Shown here piece after piece: positions 1-6,067 of a DNA stretch of 12,069 nt. Position numbers and translations under genes: made by a program. Numbering within the stretch: the stretch's first letter is position 1; each line of letters begins with the position of its first letter. Location: assembly GCA_020848595.1 (NCBI GenBank), contig JADLHV010000053.1, positions 1-12,069 of the forward strand, in the 5' to 3' direction. The notes beneath the pieces were generated by a model. The model saw only the letters and a list, made by a program, of their open reading frames with translations, did no database searches and was not told where the DNA came from. The stretch comes from Bacteroidia bacterium. GTDB lineage: Bacteria > Bacteroidota > Bacteroidia > NS11-12g > UBA955.

Positions 1-126
1 ATGCTTCAAGCACTAAAAGTTGAATATAGGCCTGTTAAATTTGCTTATGTGCCTCCGGTATCTTTTTCTGAAAAGTTAAACCGTCTGAAAAAGAAATTGC
101 TCTTCATTAAATCTAAATTATTCTAA
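1..126 (+). CDS. C-terminal end of an unidentified protein (partial, left edge)
   Basis: An open frame enters from the left edge and ends at TAA 124-126, giving 41 visible residues with a basic tail (RLKKKLLFIKSKLF). The window happens to begin with ATG, so the true start cannot be judged; the lack of any start signal suggests this is the end of a longer gene. The stop lies only 9 bases before the TTG start of the glycosyltransferase gene and in the same frame, which fits an operon. From its position it is probably another polysaccharide gene, but the visible residues carry no motif that I recognise. Confidence 0.5.
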   Translation: MLQALKVEYRPVKFAYVPPVSFSEKLNRLKKKLLFIKSKLF

Positions 127-135
127 ATTATAGCC

Positions 136-1371
136 TTGAAAAACGCAAATACTCAACGAATCTTAATCCTTGGAATTAATTTTGCCCCAGAATTAACTGG
201 TATTGGAAAATATACCGGTGAAATGGCAGCCTGGTTAGCTCGTAATGGCTATCAAGTTACCGTTATTACAACTTGCCCTTATTATCCAAATTGGAAAATT
301 CAAGCGCCTTATAAAAATATTTGGTATAAAAAGGAAATTTCTGAAAATGGTAATCTAAATGTTCTTAGATGCCCTATGTATGTGCCCGCTAAACCAAGTG
401 GCGCTAAACGTATTATTCATGAAGCTACTTTCTTTGTCTCTGCTTCTTTTATGCTCTTAAGTCAATTGTTTAAAAAGAAAAATGACCAGATAATTTGTAT
501 TGCTCCTCCTTTTCATTTGGGCTTTTTAGCTCTGTTCTATAGATTCTTCAAGGGTGGTAAAATAAATTACCATATTCAAGATATGCACATTGAAGCAGCT
601 CGTGATCTTAAAGTCGTTAAAGCTGACGGGATTTTTAAACTGCTCTTTGGTATGGAACGCTTTATTTTAAAAAGAGTCGATTCTATCTCTTCTATCTCTG
701 TTGGAATGAACCGCAAAATTGAAGCTAAAACGGGTCGCTCTGTTATCATGTTCCCTAATTGGGTCGATACAAATAAATTTCATCCTCTACCTAATCGCAA
801 TGATTTTAAATCAAAATGGAGTTTTAATCCTAATGATAAAATTGTCTTATATTCTGGTAGTATCGGCGAAAAACAAGGTTTAGATGCTCTTCTAGATATT
901 GCCTCTAATATTAAAAATGATTTTGCAAATATTCGTTTCGTTATCTGCGGAACTGGACCCTATAAAGTAAAATTGGAAGAAAAGGTGAAAGCCATCAACC
1001 TAAATAATGTGAGTTTTTTGCCTTTGCAACCTATGGAAACTTTTAATGAGTTCTTAAATATGGCCGATGTGCACCTGGTCTTGCAAAAAGCTGAAGCTGC
1101 CGATTTGGTTATGCCAAGTAAGTTAACTACCATATTGTCTGCTGGTGGTCTTTCTATTGCTACTGCTTTGCCTGGAACTAGTCTCTACGATGTTATTAAT
1201 GATCATGATATGGGTATTCTAATTGAACCCGAAAATATTACATCGCTTCAATCTGCTATTGTTGAGGCTTGCCAAGATGGTCATGACGCTAAAAGAATTA
1301 ATGCGCGCAAATACGCTGAAAGATACTTAAATCAAGATACTATTCTCTCTAGCGTTTTTATTAAAAAATAA
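136..1371 (+). CDS. wcaI: WcaI-like family 4 glycosyltransferase
   Basis: This 411-residue protein resembles the colanic acid glycosyltransferase WcaI (about 407 residues in E. coli), a GT-B fold enzyme of family GT4. Such enzymes move a sugar from a nucleotide donor to a lipid-linked oligosaccharide on the inner face of the cytoplasmic membrane. Visible signs are the N-terminal Rossmann start RILILGINFAPELTGIGKYTGE (residues 8-29, with the glycine loop at 22-24), the WcaI-type stretch TTCPYYPNW (45-53), YHIQDMHIEAA (145-155), the start of the second domain YSGSIGEKQG (239-248), and the donor-site region MPSKLTTILSAGG (326-338). The start is TTG at 136; the next in-frame ATG is residue 30, inside the conserved N-terminal motif, so a non-ATG start is needed. 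It follows the upstream gene by 9 bases. The exact sugar and linkage cannot be read from the sequence. Confidence 0.87.
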   Translation: MKNANTQRILILGINFAPELTGIGKYTGEMAAWLARNGYQVTVITTCPYYPNWKIQAPYKNIWYKKEISENGNLNVLRCPMYVPAKPSGAKRIIHEATFFVSASFMLLSQLFKKKNDQIICIAPPFHLGFLALFYRFFKGGKINYHIQDMHIEAARDLKVVKADGIFKLLFGMERFILKRVDSISSISVGMNRKIEAKTGRSVIMFPNWVDTNKFHPLPNRNDFKSKWSFNPNDKIVLYSGSIGEKQGLDALLDIASNIKNDFANIRFVICGTGPYKVKLEEKVKAINLNNVSFLPLQPMETFNEFLNMADVHLVLQKAEAADLVMPSKLTTILSAGGLSIATALPGTSLYDVINDHDMGILIEPENITSLQSAIVEACQDGHDAKRINARKYAERYLNQDTILSSVFIKK

Positions 1372-1601
1372 TCGACACTAATTTCATTTTGCAGATATGC
1401 AATCTATGAATTGGTGTGATTTTAATTCTGTTGCATTTAGTTTCTTTTTGTTATTAATTTAAATCAATAATAGGGGAGTGTCTCTTTCTTTTATGAGCGT
1501 TACAGGGTTTTGCGCTAATTTGTATGACAGAATTTTTATCTGTGTTTAGATAGCCTTATTGAAGAAATTCGTATGCTTAGAATTTAGATTACTTTAAAAC
1601 G

Positions 1602-1629
1602 AAAAAAGCCCTTTTTCAAGGGCCTTTTT
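1602..1629. terminator. bidirectional intrinsic terminator between convergent genes
   Basis: A six-base stem GCCCTT (1608-1613) pairs with AAGGGC (1618-1623) around a TTTC loop. It is flanked by six A on the left (1602-1607) and five T on the right (1625-1629), so either strand would give a hairpin followed by a U run. It sits between the plus-strand glycosyltransferase gene and the minus-strand WcaJ-like gene and can serve both. The 230 bases between 1372 and the hairpin hold no gene that I can support. Confidence 0.8.
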
Positions 1630-1656
1630 CTTTATGCGAATTGTTGATATTTGGAT

Positions 1657-3075
1657 CTATACTGCGTTCTTATCTCCTGCAAACATGTTGCGTATAGTGA
1701 AATAGATAATCTTTAACTCTAATAAAAATGACCAGTTTTCAATATACCATATATCGTACTCAACACGTTTTGCCATTTTGTCTACACTCTTTGTTTCACC
1801 TCTTAATCCGTTGGTTTGTGCCCAACCTGTAATACCTGGTCTAGCAAAGTGTCTAACAAGATAATTATCGATTATTTCAGAGTACTCATTGGTGTGCTTA
1901 ACCATATGTGGACGTGGTCCAACTACCGACATGTTTCCAAACAATACATTAAAGAATTGTGGCATCTCATCTAAATTGGTCTTGCGTAATATCTTACCAA
2001 CTCTCGTAATACGATTGTCATTGGCAGTTGCTTGTCTTGAATCAGAATCGTTGTTCATTCGCATGGTGCGGAACTTCCAACAGTAAAATTCAACATTGCC
2101 TTCTCCTGTACGTTTCTGTTTAAAGAAAATTGGACCAGGTGAACTCAATTTAACCATGATGATTAAGATTGGGAATAACCAAGGGAAAATAAATACAATC
2201 ACCAATAAAGAAAAAGTGATATCAAAAAATCTTTTCTTCAAACGGTTCAATGGAATTTCTAATGGCTCTTCTCTTAAAGATACTACCGGTACACTACCGT
2301 AAAAATCAATAGATACACTGCTAGTTTCTTTAAATAATTTATAATCTGGTACAAATTTTATACGGATTAAATTTCGCTCACAATAAGAAATAAGTTGTCT
2401 AATCTCTATCGTAGAAAAATCTCTTAATGCCACGTATACTTCTTGAACAGAATTAGTAGTAATGTATTCGTAAATACTTTTAATTGGTCCTAAATAGTTA
2501 GCTACAATGGCTTTATCTCCTTTTTTCTCGTCAAAATATCCAAGTACCTTATAACCTTGCGAAAGGTCGGCTGTTAAGGCATTGTATATTTCTTTCCCCA
2601 TGTCCTCCGAACCTACTATAACTACATTTCTAAAATTGTTGCCTGATTTGCGAAGTTTACGCAAATATTGGATGGTTACAATTCTATAAATTAATGTTAA
2701 AATAATGAAATTTAGGAAGAAGGTAAGGAAGCCCATTCTATTTAAATTGTGAAAATAGAATAGCTCAGAAAAGGTTACTAAGGATAGAAATAGATAAAGA
2801 ATCAACTTGAGTGTTTTACTCAAAGATTTTTCTATACTGTCTGTCCTGTTAAATGTAAATTCATTGAAATGATAAACGAGGTAAAGCCAGAAAATGTTGG
2901 TGATAAAAATAAAGATTTGCGAATCTCTAGTAAAGAAAACATCGTAATGCTCGTACCTAATAATGAACGATACCAGATAGGAAATGTTCAAAAATACCAA
3001 GTCACCTAGAATCAAAATTAATTTGATGTACCTAAGGTAATGGTTAAAGTTAATGCTTCGTAATTGTTCTTTCAT
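1657..3075 (-). CDS. WcaJ-like polyprenyl-phosphate sugar-1-phosphate transferase
   Basis: This 472-residue membrane protein belongs to the polyprenol-phosphate hexose-1-phosphate transferase family (WcaJ/WbaP type). These enzymes start exopolysaccharide or capsule synthesis by moving a sugar-1-phosphate, often glucose, from a UDP-sugar to undecaprenyl phosphate. About four hydrophobic segments lie at residues 17-40, 53-69, 88-108 and 115-136. A Rossmann-like middle domain follows, beginning VVIVGSEDMGKEI (151-163). The catalytic part starts with KKRFFDITFS and a re-entrant hydrophobic stretch (280-312), then SPGPIFFKQKRTG (312-324), FRTM (335-338), LDEMPQ with the Asp369-Glu370 pair, VVGPRPH (384-390) and RPGITGWAQ (412-420). 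Length and order are those of a full enzyme. The gene converges on the glycosyltransferase gene, so it has its own promoter somewhere upstream of 3075; I found no good match there. The A/C-rich leader has no Shine-Dalgarno. The sugar specificity is not readable. Confidence 0.93.
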   Translation of the reverse strand: MKEQLRSINFNHYLRYIKLILILGDLVFLNISYLVSFIIRYEHYDVFFTRDSQIFIFITNIFWLYLVYHFNEFTFNRTDSIEKSLSKTLKLILYLFLSLVTFSELFYFHNLNRMGFLTFFLNFIILTLIYRIVTIQYLRKLRKSGNNFRNVVIVGSEDMGKEIYNALTADLSQGYKVLGYFDEKKGDKAIVANYLGPIKSIYEYITTNSVQEVYVALRDFSTIEIRQLISYCERNLIRIKFVPDYKLFKETSSVSIDFYGSVPVVSLREEPLEIPLNRLKKRFFDITFSLLVIVFIFPWLFPILIIMVKLSSPGPIFFKQKRTGEGNVEFYCWKFRTMRMNNDSDSRQATANDNRITRVGKILRKTNLDEMPQFFNVLFGNMSVVGPRPHMVKHTNEYSEIIDNYLVRHFARPGITGWAQTNGLRGETKSVDKMAKRVEYDIWYIENWSFLLELKIIYFTIRNMFAGDKNAV

Positions 3076-3273
3076 CGCGCTTGTGTAAATGCTTGTGTTG
3101 TGTTGTCTTGTTTTTAGTTGTGCTCAAAATCATCTTACCGAAATTAAGCGATTGTGTTTTTTTGTTCTAGCCATTTCTATCACTAAGTTTTTTAAACCTT
3201 GTAACATGATTTGGATTTCACTTGTGTTTTTTTAACGCTCCATGTAATTTAATCCTGACTAAGTCGCTGAATT

Positions 3274-3575
3274 CTATGCTCTGCAACTGCAACTGCGACT
3301 CGCGATACTAAATTGCGGGTGCAGAGGCTTGCTGTGCCTAAGTTTTCGTTGAACGTCAATGGGGAAAAAGTTGGAAAGTCGCGGCGTCGAATACGCCAAT
3401 TCAGTTGATTTTTGAGCAGATATAAACAAAGAATAATGTAAGAAATTTTTAACTTCTAAATCGGTCTTTGTTTTGGATTGATAGGCAATGGAATCCTCCC
3501 TAACAGCTTGTTGGCCTACAAACAGGTTAAAAGGTGGTGTTGTGTTTCTTGTGTGTCCCATGGCTGATGCCTAAT
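3274..3575. other. GC-richer non-coding patch with inverted repeats
   Basis: This patch stands out from very AT-rich flanks by its base composition. It holds inverted repeats: CTCTGCA (3279-3285) with TGCAGAG (3320-3326), enclosing GCG-ACT-CGC, and GGCGT (3383-3387) with ACGCC (3393-3397) around a five-base loop. CAACTG is repeated in tandem near 3284-3295. A 95-codon frame is open on the minus strand (3274-3561). Its translation is rich in Ser, Arg and His, has no domain, hydrophobic core or signal that I know, and its end coincides with the inverted repeat, so I do not call it a gene. A dispersed repeat, a mobile-element remnant or a structured RNA are all possible. From memory only, similar short translations occur as hypothetical proteins in other Bacteroidota; I could not check this. 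Confidence 0.4.
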
Positions 3576-4190
3576 CGTTTTGTTTTTAGTCGTGATCCAT
3601 TAAGTGTTTTTACTCAGTGCGTAATTATACCTAATTTTTCAATCGCAATATTAATTTCAATTTTCCGAATTACCAAAGTTTGTTGAGTTAAAAAATGTAT
3701 AAATTATTGTGCATTTATCGTAATTCATTTTAAATCAGTGGTATAAATGTAAAATTTAACCTAAACTTAATCACACTTTATCAAAACTTTACTTTTATCT
3801 CTTTGATGTTAAAACAATTAGGGCCTCATTCTTTTAATTAAAAATAGATGTTTTTTTAGTCGCTAAATTAGTAAAATATTTATTGTAATGTATATAAAAT
3901 CAGCACTATAGGATTTTTAATGGTTTTTATTTCTAAATTATTGTTTAAGTTTTTTTTTTATTGTTTAAAAGCTATCGTTTTAATGTGATTTAGTCAACTT
4001 TCTTTATCTTTTATTGAATAAATCTAAATTCTCTTCTGGAAATATTAAATTAACTTTCATAAACTCATCTTTTAGTTGATATTGATTCTTTTTCGATCAA
4101 AATTGAAAATAATTAAAGAGGTTGCTTTTAGTTTATGAGTGAAAATAAAACAAAAAATTTAATTCCAAATTAATTATAAAATAGGGTGAT
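3576..4190. other. AT-rich stretch without a recognisable gene
   Basis: About 615 bases of very AT-rich sequence with many short T and A runs and frequent stops in all frames. I see no coding region, no RNA gene and no strong hairpin with a U run. No exact TAnnTTTG promoter box with a TTTG partner was found by eye. Confidence 0.55.
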
Positions 4191-4370
4191 TTACACTAGA
4201 TTTAACTTTTCACCTTGTAAGTTAATACCACAATATTTCTTGCAAATTTCTTTTGCTTCAATCATGAAGGGTAGTACACTTTCAATTCCATTTTTTGACC
4301 TAGGCTTTACTATTTTTATCCAAACGTCCCCCTTTTTCTTTAAATGAAATTTAGGATCAAAATTGCCCAT
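4191..4370 (-). CDS. possible 59-residue hypothetical protein or gene remnant
   Basis: A small frame runs from ATG (4368-4370) to TAA (4191-4193). The translation begins MGNFDPKFHLKKKGDVWIKI and ends CGINLQGEKLNLV. It has a balanced residue mix with alternating hydrophobic and charged positions, more protein-like than the translations of the neighbouring repeats. The frame stays open upstream of the ATG for about 25 codons, into the first copy of the tandem repeat. The ORF may therefore be the tail of an older gene whose front was replaced by the repeat array. I recognise no family, and I see no promoter or ribosome site. It could equally be chance. Confidence 0.3.
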   Translation of the reverse strand: MGNFDPKFHLKKKGDVWIKIVKPRSKNGIESVLPFMIEAKEICKKYCGINLQGEKLNLV

Positions 4371-4383
4371 TATAATAAGAATA

Positions 4384-4738
4384 TTCTGTACAAGAAAAGT
4401 CCTCTCCTTACACTGCGAGGTTTTTATGCCCTTTCAGCCTTGCTCGAAAAAGGGTTTTCGGCTTACCTAAAATAAACAATTTCGCTGGGAATGACTGCGT
4501 CGGACCCACACGCTTTAAAGGTTCTGCACAAGAAAAGTCCTCTCGTTGCACTGAGAGGTTTTTATGCCCTATCAGCCTTGCTCGAAAAAGGGTTTTCGGC
4601 TTACCTAAAAAAAACAATTTCGTTGGGAATGACTGCGTCGGACCCACACGCTTTAAAGGTTCTGCACAAGAAAAGTCCTCTCGTTACACTGCGAGGTTTT
4701 TATGCCCTATCAGCCTTGCTCGAAAAAGGGTTTTCGGC
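4384..4738. repeat. 138-bp tandem repeat array, 2.6 copies
   Basis: Copies begin at 4384, 4522 and 4660, exactly 138 bases apart; the third breaks off after 79 bases at 4738. By eye, copies 1 and 2 differ at 7 of 138 positions and copies 2 and 3 at 2 of 79. Each copy holds, on the plus strand, ACAAGAAAAG, a small hairpin (perfect CCTCTC/GAGAGG with an 8-base loop in copy 2, weaker in the others), a T run with ATGCCCT, and a second hairpin CGAAAA-AGGG-TTTTCG. As 138 is a multiple of 3, frames stay open through the copies on both strands, but the translations are only the repeat read out. The start of each copy matches the trailer of the neighbouring tRNA-Lys gene in inverted orientation. Confidence 0.92.
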
Positions 4739-4759
4739 AAGTCTTTTAGGGCATAAAAA
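4697..4759. repeat. large imperfect palindrome joining repeat array and tRNA trailer
   Basis: The 13-base arm TTTTTATGCCCTA (4697-4709) in the third repeat copy is matched perfectly in inverse by TAGGGCATAAAAA (4747-4759) in the tRNA-Lys trailer. Between them lies a nested hairpin: CTTGC (4715-4719) pairs with GCAAG (4737-4741), and CGAAAA (4721-4726) with TTTTCG (4731-4736) around AGGG, with a single bulged T. Only the third copy makes the CTTGC/GCAAG stem, because copies 1 and 2 continue differently after the inner hairpin. The structure would fold on either strand. Confidence 0.85.
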
Positions 4760-4779
4760 AAACCGACTGACGTCGGTTT
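4755..4779 (-). terminator. intrinsic terminator of tRNA-Lys
   Basis: On the minus strand an eight-base stem AAACCGAC (complement of 4772-4779) pairs with GTCGGTTT (complement of 4760-4767) around a four-base loop, followed by a run of eight T (complement of 4755-4762). It lies 9 bases after the tRNA 3' end, as expected for a single tRNA transcript. Confidence 0.85.
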
Positions 4780-4788
4780 CTTTTCTTG

Positions 4789-4861
4789 TGATCCCGCTGG
4801 GACTCGAACCCAGGACCACTACATTAAAAGTGTAATGCTCTACCAGCTGAGCTACGGAATC
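4789..4861 (-). tRNA. tRNA-Lys (anticodon UUU)
   Basis: A 73-base cloverleaf on the minus strand. The acceptor stem GATTCCG pairs with CGGGATC with one T-G pair, followed by discriminator A; CCA is not encoded. The D arm is GCTC AGCTGGTA GAGC. The anticodon stem TTACA/TGTAG closes the loop CTTTTAA with anticodon TTT, which reads AAA and AAG lysine codons. The T arm is CTGGG-TTCGAGT-CCCAG. All arms are intact, so the gene looks functional. It has its own promoter and terminator and is transcribed separately from ychF, which ends 80 bases upstream. Confidence 0.97.
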
Positions 4862-4883
4862 ATCCCTTTTGTTTAAGGTGGTG

Positions 4884-4914
4884 CAAAATTAAGATATTGT
4901 TACATCTTTTCAAA
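4884..4914 (-). promoter_or_regulatory. tRNA-Lys promoter of Bacteroidota type
   Basis: On the minus strand TTTG (complement of 4911-4914) is followed after exactly 19 bases by TAATTTTG (complement of 4884-4891). This matches the known Bacteroides primary sigma consensus TTTG-N19-TAnnTTTG in every defined position. A start about 7 bases downstream would lie near 4877, giving a 5' leader of some 15 bases before the tRNA. It is the clearest promoter in the window and supports the assignment to Bacteroidota. Confidence 0.85.
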
Positions 4915-4923
4915 CTCTAAATT

Positions 4924-4947
4924 AAAAAAAGTTTATTTTTTTTAAAC
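4924..4947 (-). terminator. weak terminator candidate after ychF
   Basis: On the minus strand GTTTA and TAAAC (complements of 4943-4947 and 4931-4935) can pair around seven A, followed by seven T (complement of 4924-4930). The stem overlaps the ychF stop codon and is nearly all A/T, so it is only a weak candidate. Confidence 0.3.
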
Positions 4948-6048
4948 GTTGAATCTGAAGTGCATGCAATCCCCATCTTTTACTATATACTCTTTGCCTT
5001 CAACTCCCATTTTGCCTGCCTCTTTTACTGCCGATTCTGTTTTGTATTTTACGTAATCGTCAAATTTAATTACCTCGGCTCTTATAAAGCCTTTCTCGAA
5101 ATCTGTATGGATCACACCAGCAGCTTGTGGTGCGCGCATGCCCTCTGTTATTGTCCATGCTCGTACCTCTTTTTCTCCTACCGTAAAATACGTGATGTAC
5201 TTTAATATCCTATATGCAGCTTTTATTAATTTAGCTACACCACTCTCTTTTAATCCTAAATCAGCTAAAAATATTGCTCGCTCTTCGGCATCTTCTAACT
5301 CTGCAATCTCTGCTTCTGCTGCCGCACTTATTACCATTACTTCCGATTGCTCTAAATCCGCCATCTCTCTTATCTTTTCTACCCACTTATTGCCCGCTCC
5401 ATCTGGTAAACTCTTTTCGTCTACATTACATACATATAAAACTGGTTTTTCTGTTAGCAAATTCATATCAGAAGTTAACTCTTTTTGCTCTTCTGTTAAG
5501 GCATCTAATGTGCGTATATTTAATCCCTTTAATAAATGTGCTTTGTACTTTTCGCAAGCATCCATCACTTTTACTGCTTCTTTATCGCCTGCCTTCGCTT
5601 GTTTCTGTACCTTTGATAAACGATTCTCTACACTATCTAAATCTTTTAATTGTAGCTCTGTGTCTATTATCTCTTTATCGCGTATCGGATCTACCGAACC
5701 ATCTACATGTATGATATTGTCATTTTCAAAACATCTTAATACATGTAATATCGCATTCGTACTTCTAATATTTCCTAAAAATTGATTGCCTAATCCTTCG
5801 CCTTTACTCGCGCCTTTAACTAATCCCGCTATGTCTACTATCTCTACTGTCGCTGGTACGATGTTTTGTGGTTTCGCTATCGTGGTTAAAACTTCTAAGC
5901 GCTCATCTGGTACTGTTATTACACCTATATTAGGCTCTATCGTGCAAAATGGAAAATTGGCAGCCTGCGCTTTAGCATTGCTCAGGCAGTTAAAAAGGGT
6001 AGACTTTCCCACATTGGGCAATCCTACTATACCGCATTGTAATGACAT
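4942..6048 (-). CDS. ychF: redox-regulated ATPase/GTPase YchF (Obg family)
   Basis: This 368-residue protein is YchF, a universally conserved cytoplasmic P-loop protein of the Obg group that binds ATP in preference to GTP and associates with ribosomes; in E. coli it influences translation and stress responses. Visible motifs are the P loop GLPNVGKS (residues 9-16), DIAGLVKGASKGEGLGNQFL (72-91, with G3 DIAG), NVDE (208-211) in place of NKxD, which is the family's sign of changed base specificity, and the C-terminal TGS domain from about 283 with AWTI (297-300) and HTDFEKGFIRAEV (314-326). Residues between about 130 and 205 form the expected helical insert. Length is close to the usual 363-366. 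It starts 19 bases after the glmM stop on the same strand with no promoter box visible in the gap, so it is probably transcribed with glmM. Confidence 0.97.
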   Translation of the reverse strand: MSLQCGIVGLPNVGKSTLFNCLSNAKAQAANFPFCTIEPNIGVITVPDERLEVLTTIAKPQNIVPATVEIVDIAGLVKGASKGEGLGNQFLGNIRSTNAILHVLRCFENDNIIHVDGSVDPIRDKEIIDTELQLKDLDSVENRLSKVQKQAKAGDKEAVKVMDACEKYKAHLLKGLNIRTLDALTEEQKELTSDMNLLTEKPVLYVCNVDEKSLPDGAGNKWVEKIREMADLEQSEVMVISAAAEAEIAELEDAEERAIFLADLGLKESGVAKLIKAAYRILKYITYFTVGEKEVRAWTITEGMRAPQAAGVIHTDFEKGFIRAEVIKFDDYVKYKTESAVKEAGKMGVEGKEYIVKDGDCMHFRFNV

Positions 6049-6067
6049 ATCTTTTCGTAATTATATC

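Noticed and set aside
3164..3213. 25-residue minus-strand frame (about 3134-3211) before the WcaJ-like gene as a leader peptide
   Set aside because: Too short to judge, with no attenuator hairpin after it and no ribosome site.
3152..3233. 12-base direct repeat TTGTGTTTTTTT at 3152 and 3222 as target-site duplication
   Set aside because: It is mostly a T run and the 58 bases between hold nothing element-like; chance in AT-rich sequence is more likely.
3274..3561. 95-codon minus-strand ORF as a protein gene
   Set aside because: No start signal, no domain, odd residue composition and overlap with inverted repeats; treated as part of a non-coding patch.
3495..3580. Integron attC-like site, because of CCTAACAGCTTGTTGG and GCCTAATC
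   Set aside because: The paired core sites do not fit GTTRRRY/RYYYAAC properly, and no integrase gene or cassette is nearby.
4384..4738. CRISPR array
   Set aside because: The 138-bp units are directly adjacent and nearly identical over their entire length, with no variable spacers and no cas genes.
4491..4835. Plus-strand 114-codon and minus-strand 79-codon frames across the tandem repeats
   Set aside because: The unit length of 138 is a multiple of 3, so frames stay open automatically. The translations only repeat the unit, and the plus-strand one ends in the antisense of the tRNA-Lys gene.
5138..5785. Long plus-strand frames opposite ychF and glmM
   Set aside because: They are antisense to well-supported genes, with low-complexity Ser/Leu-rich translations and no recognisable domain.
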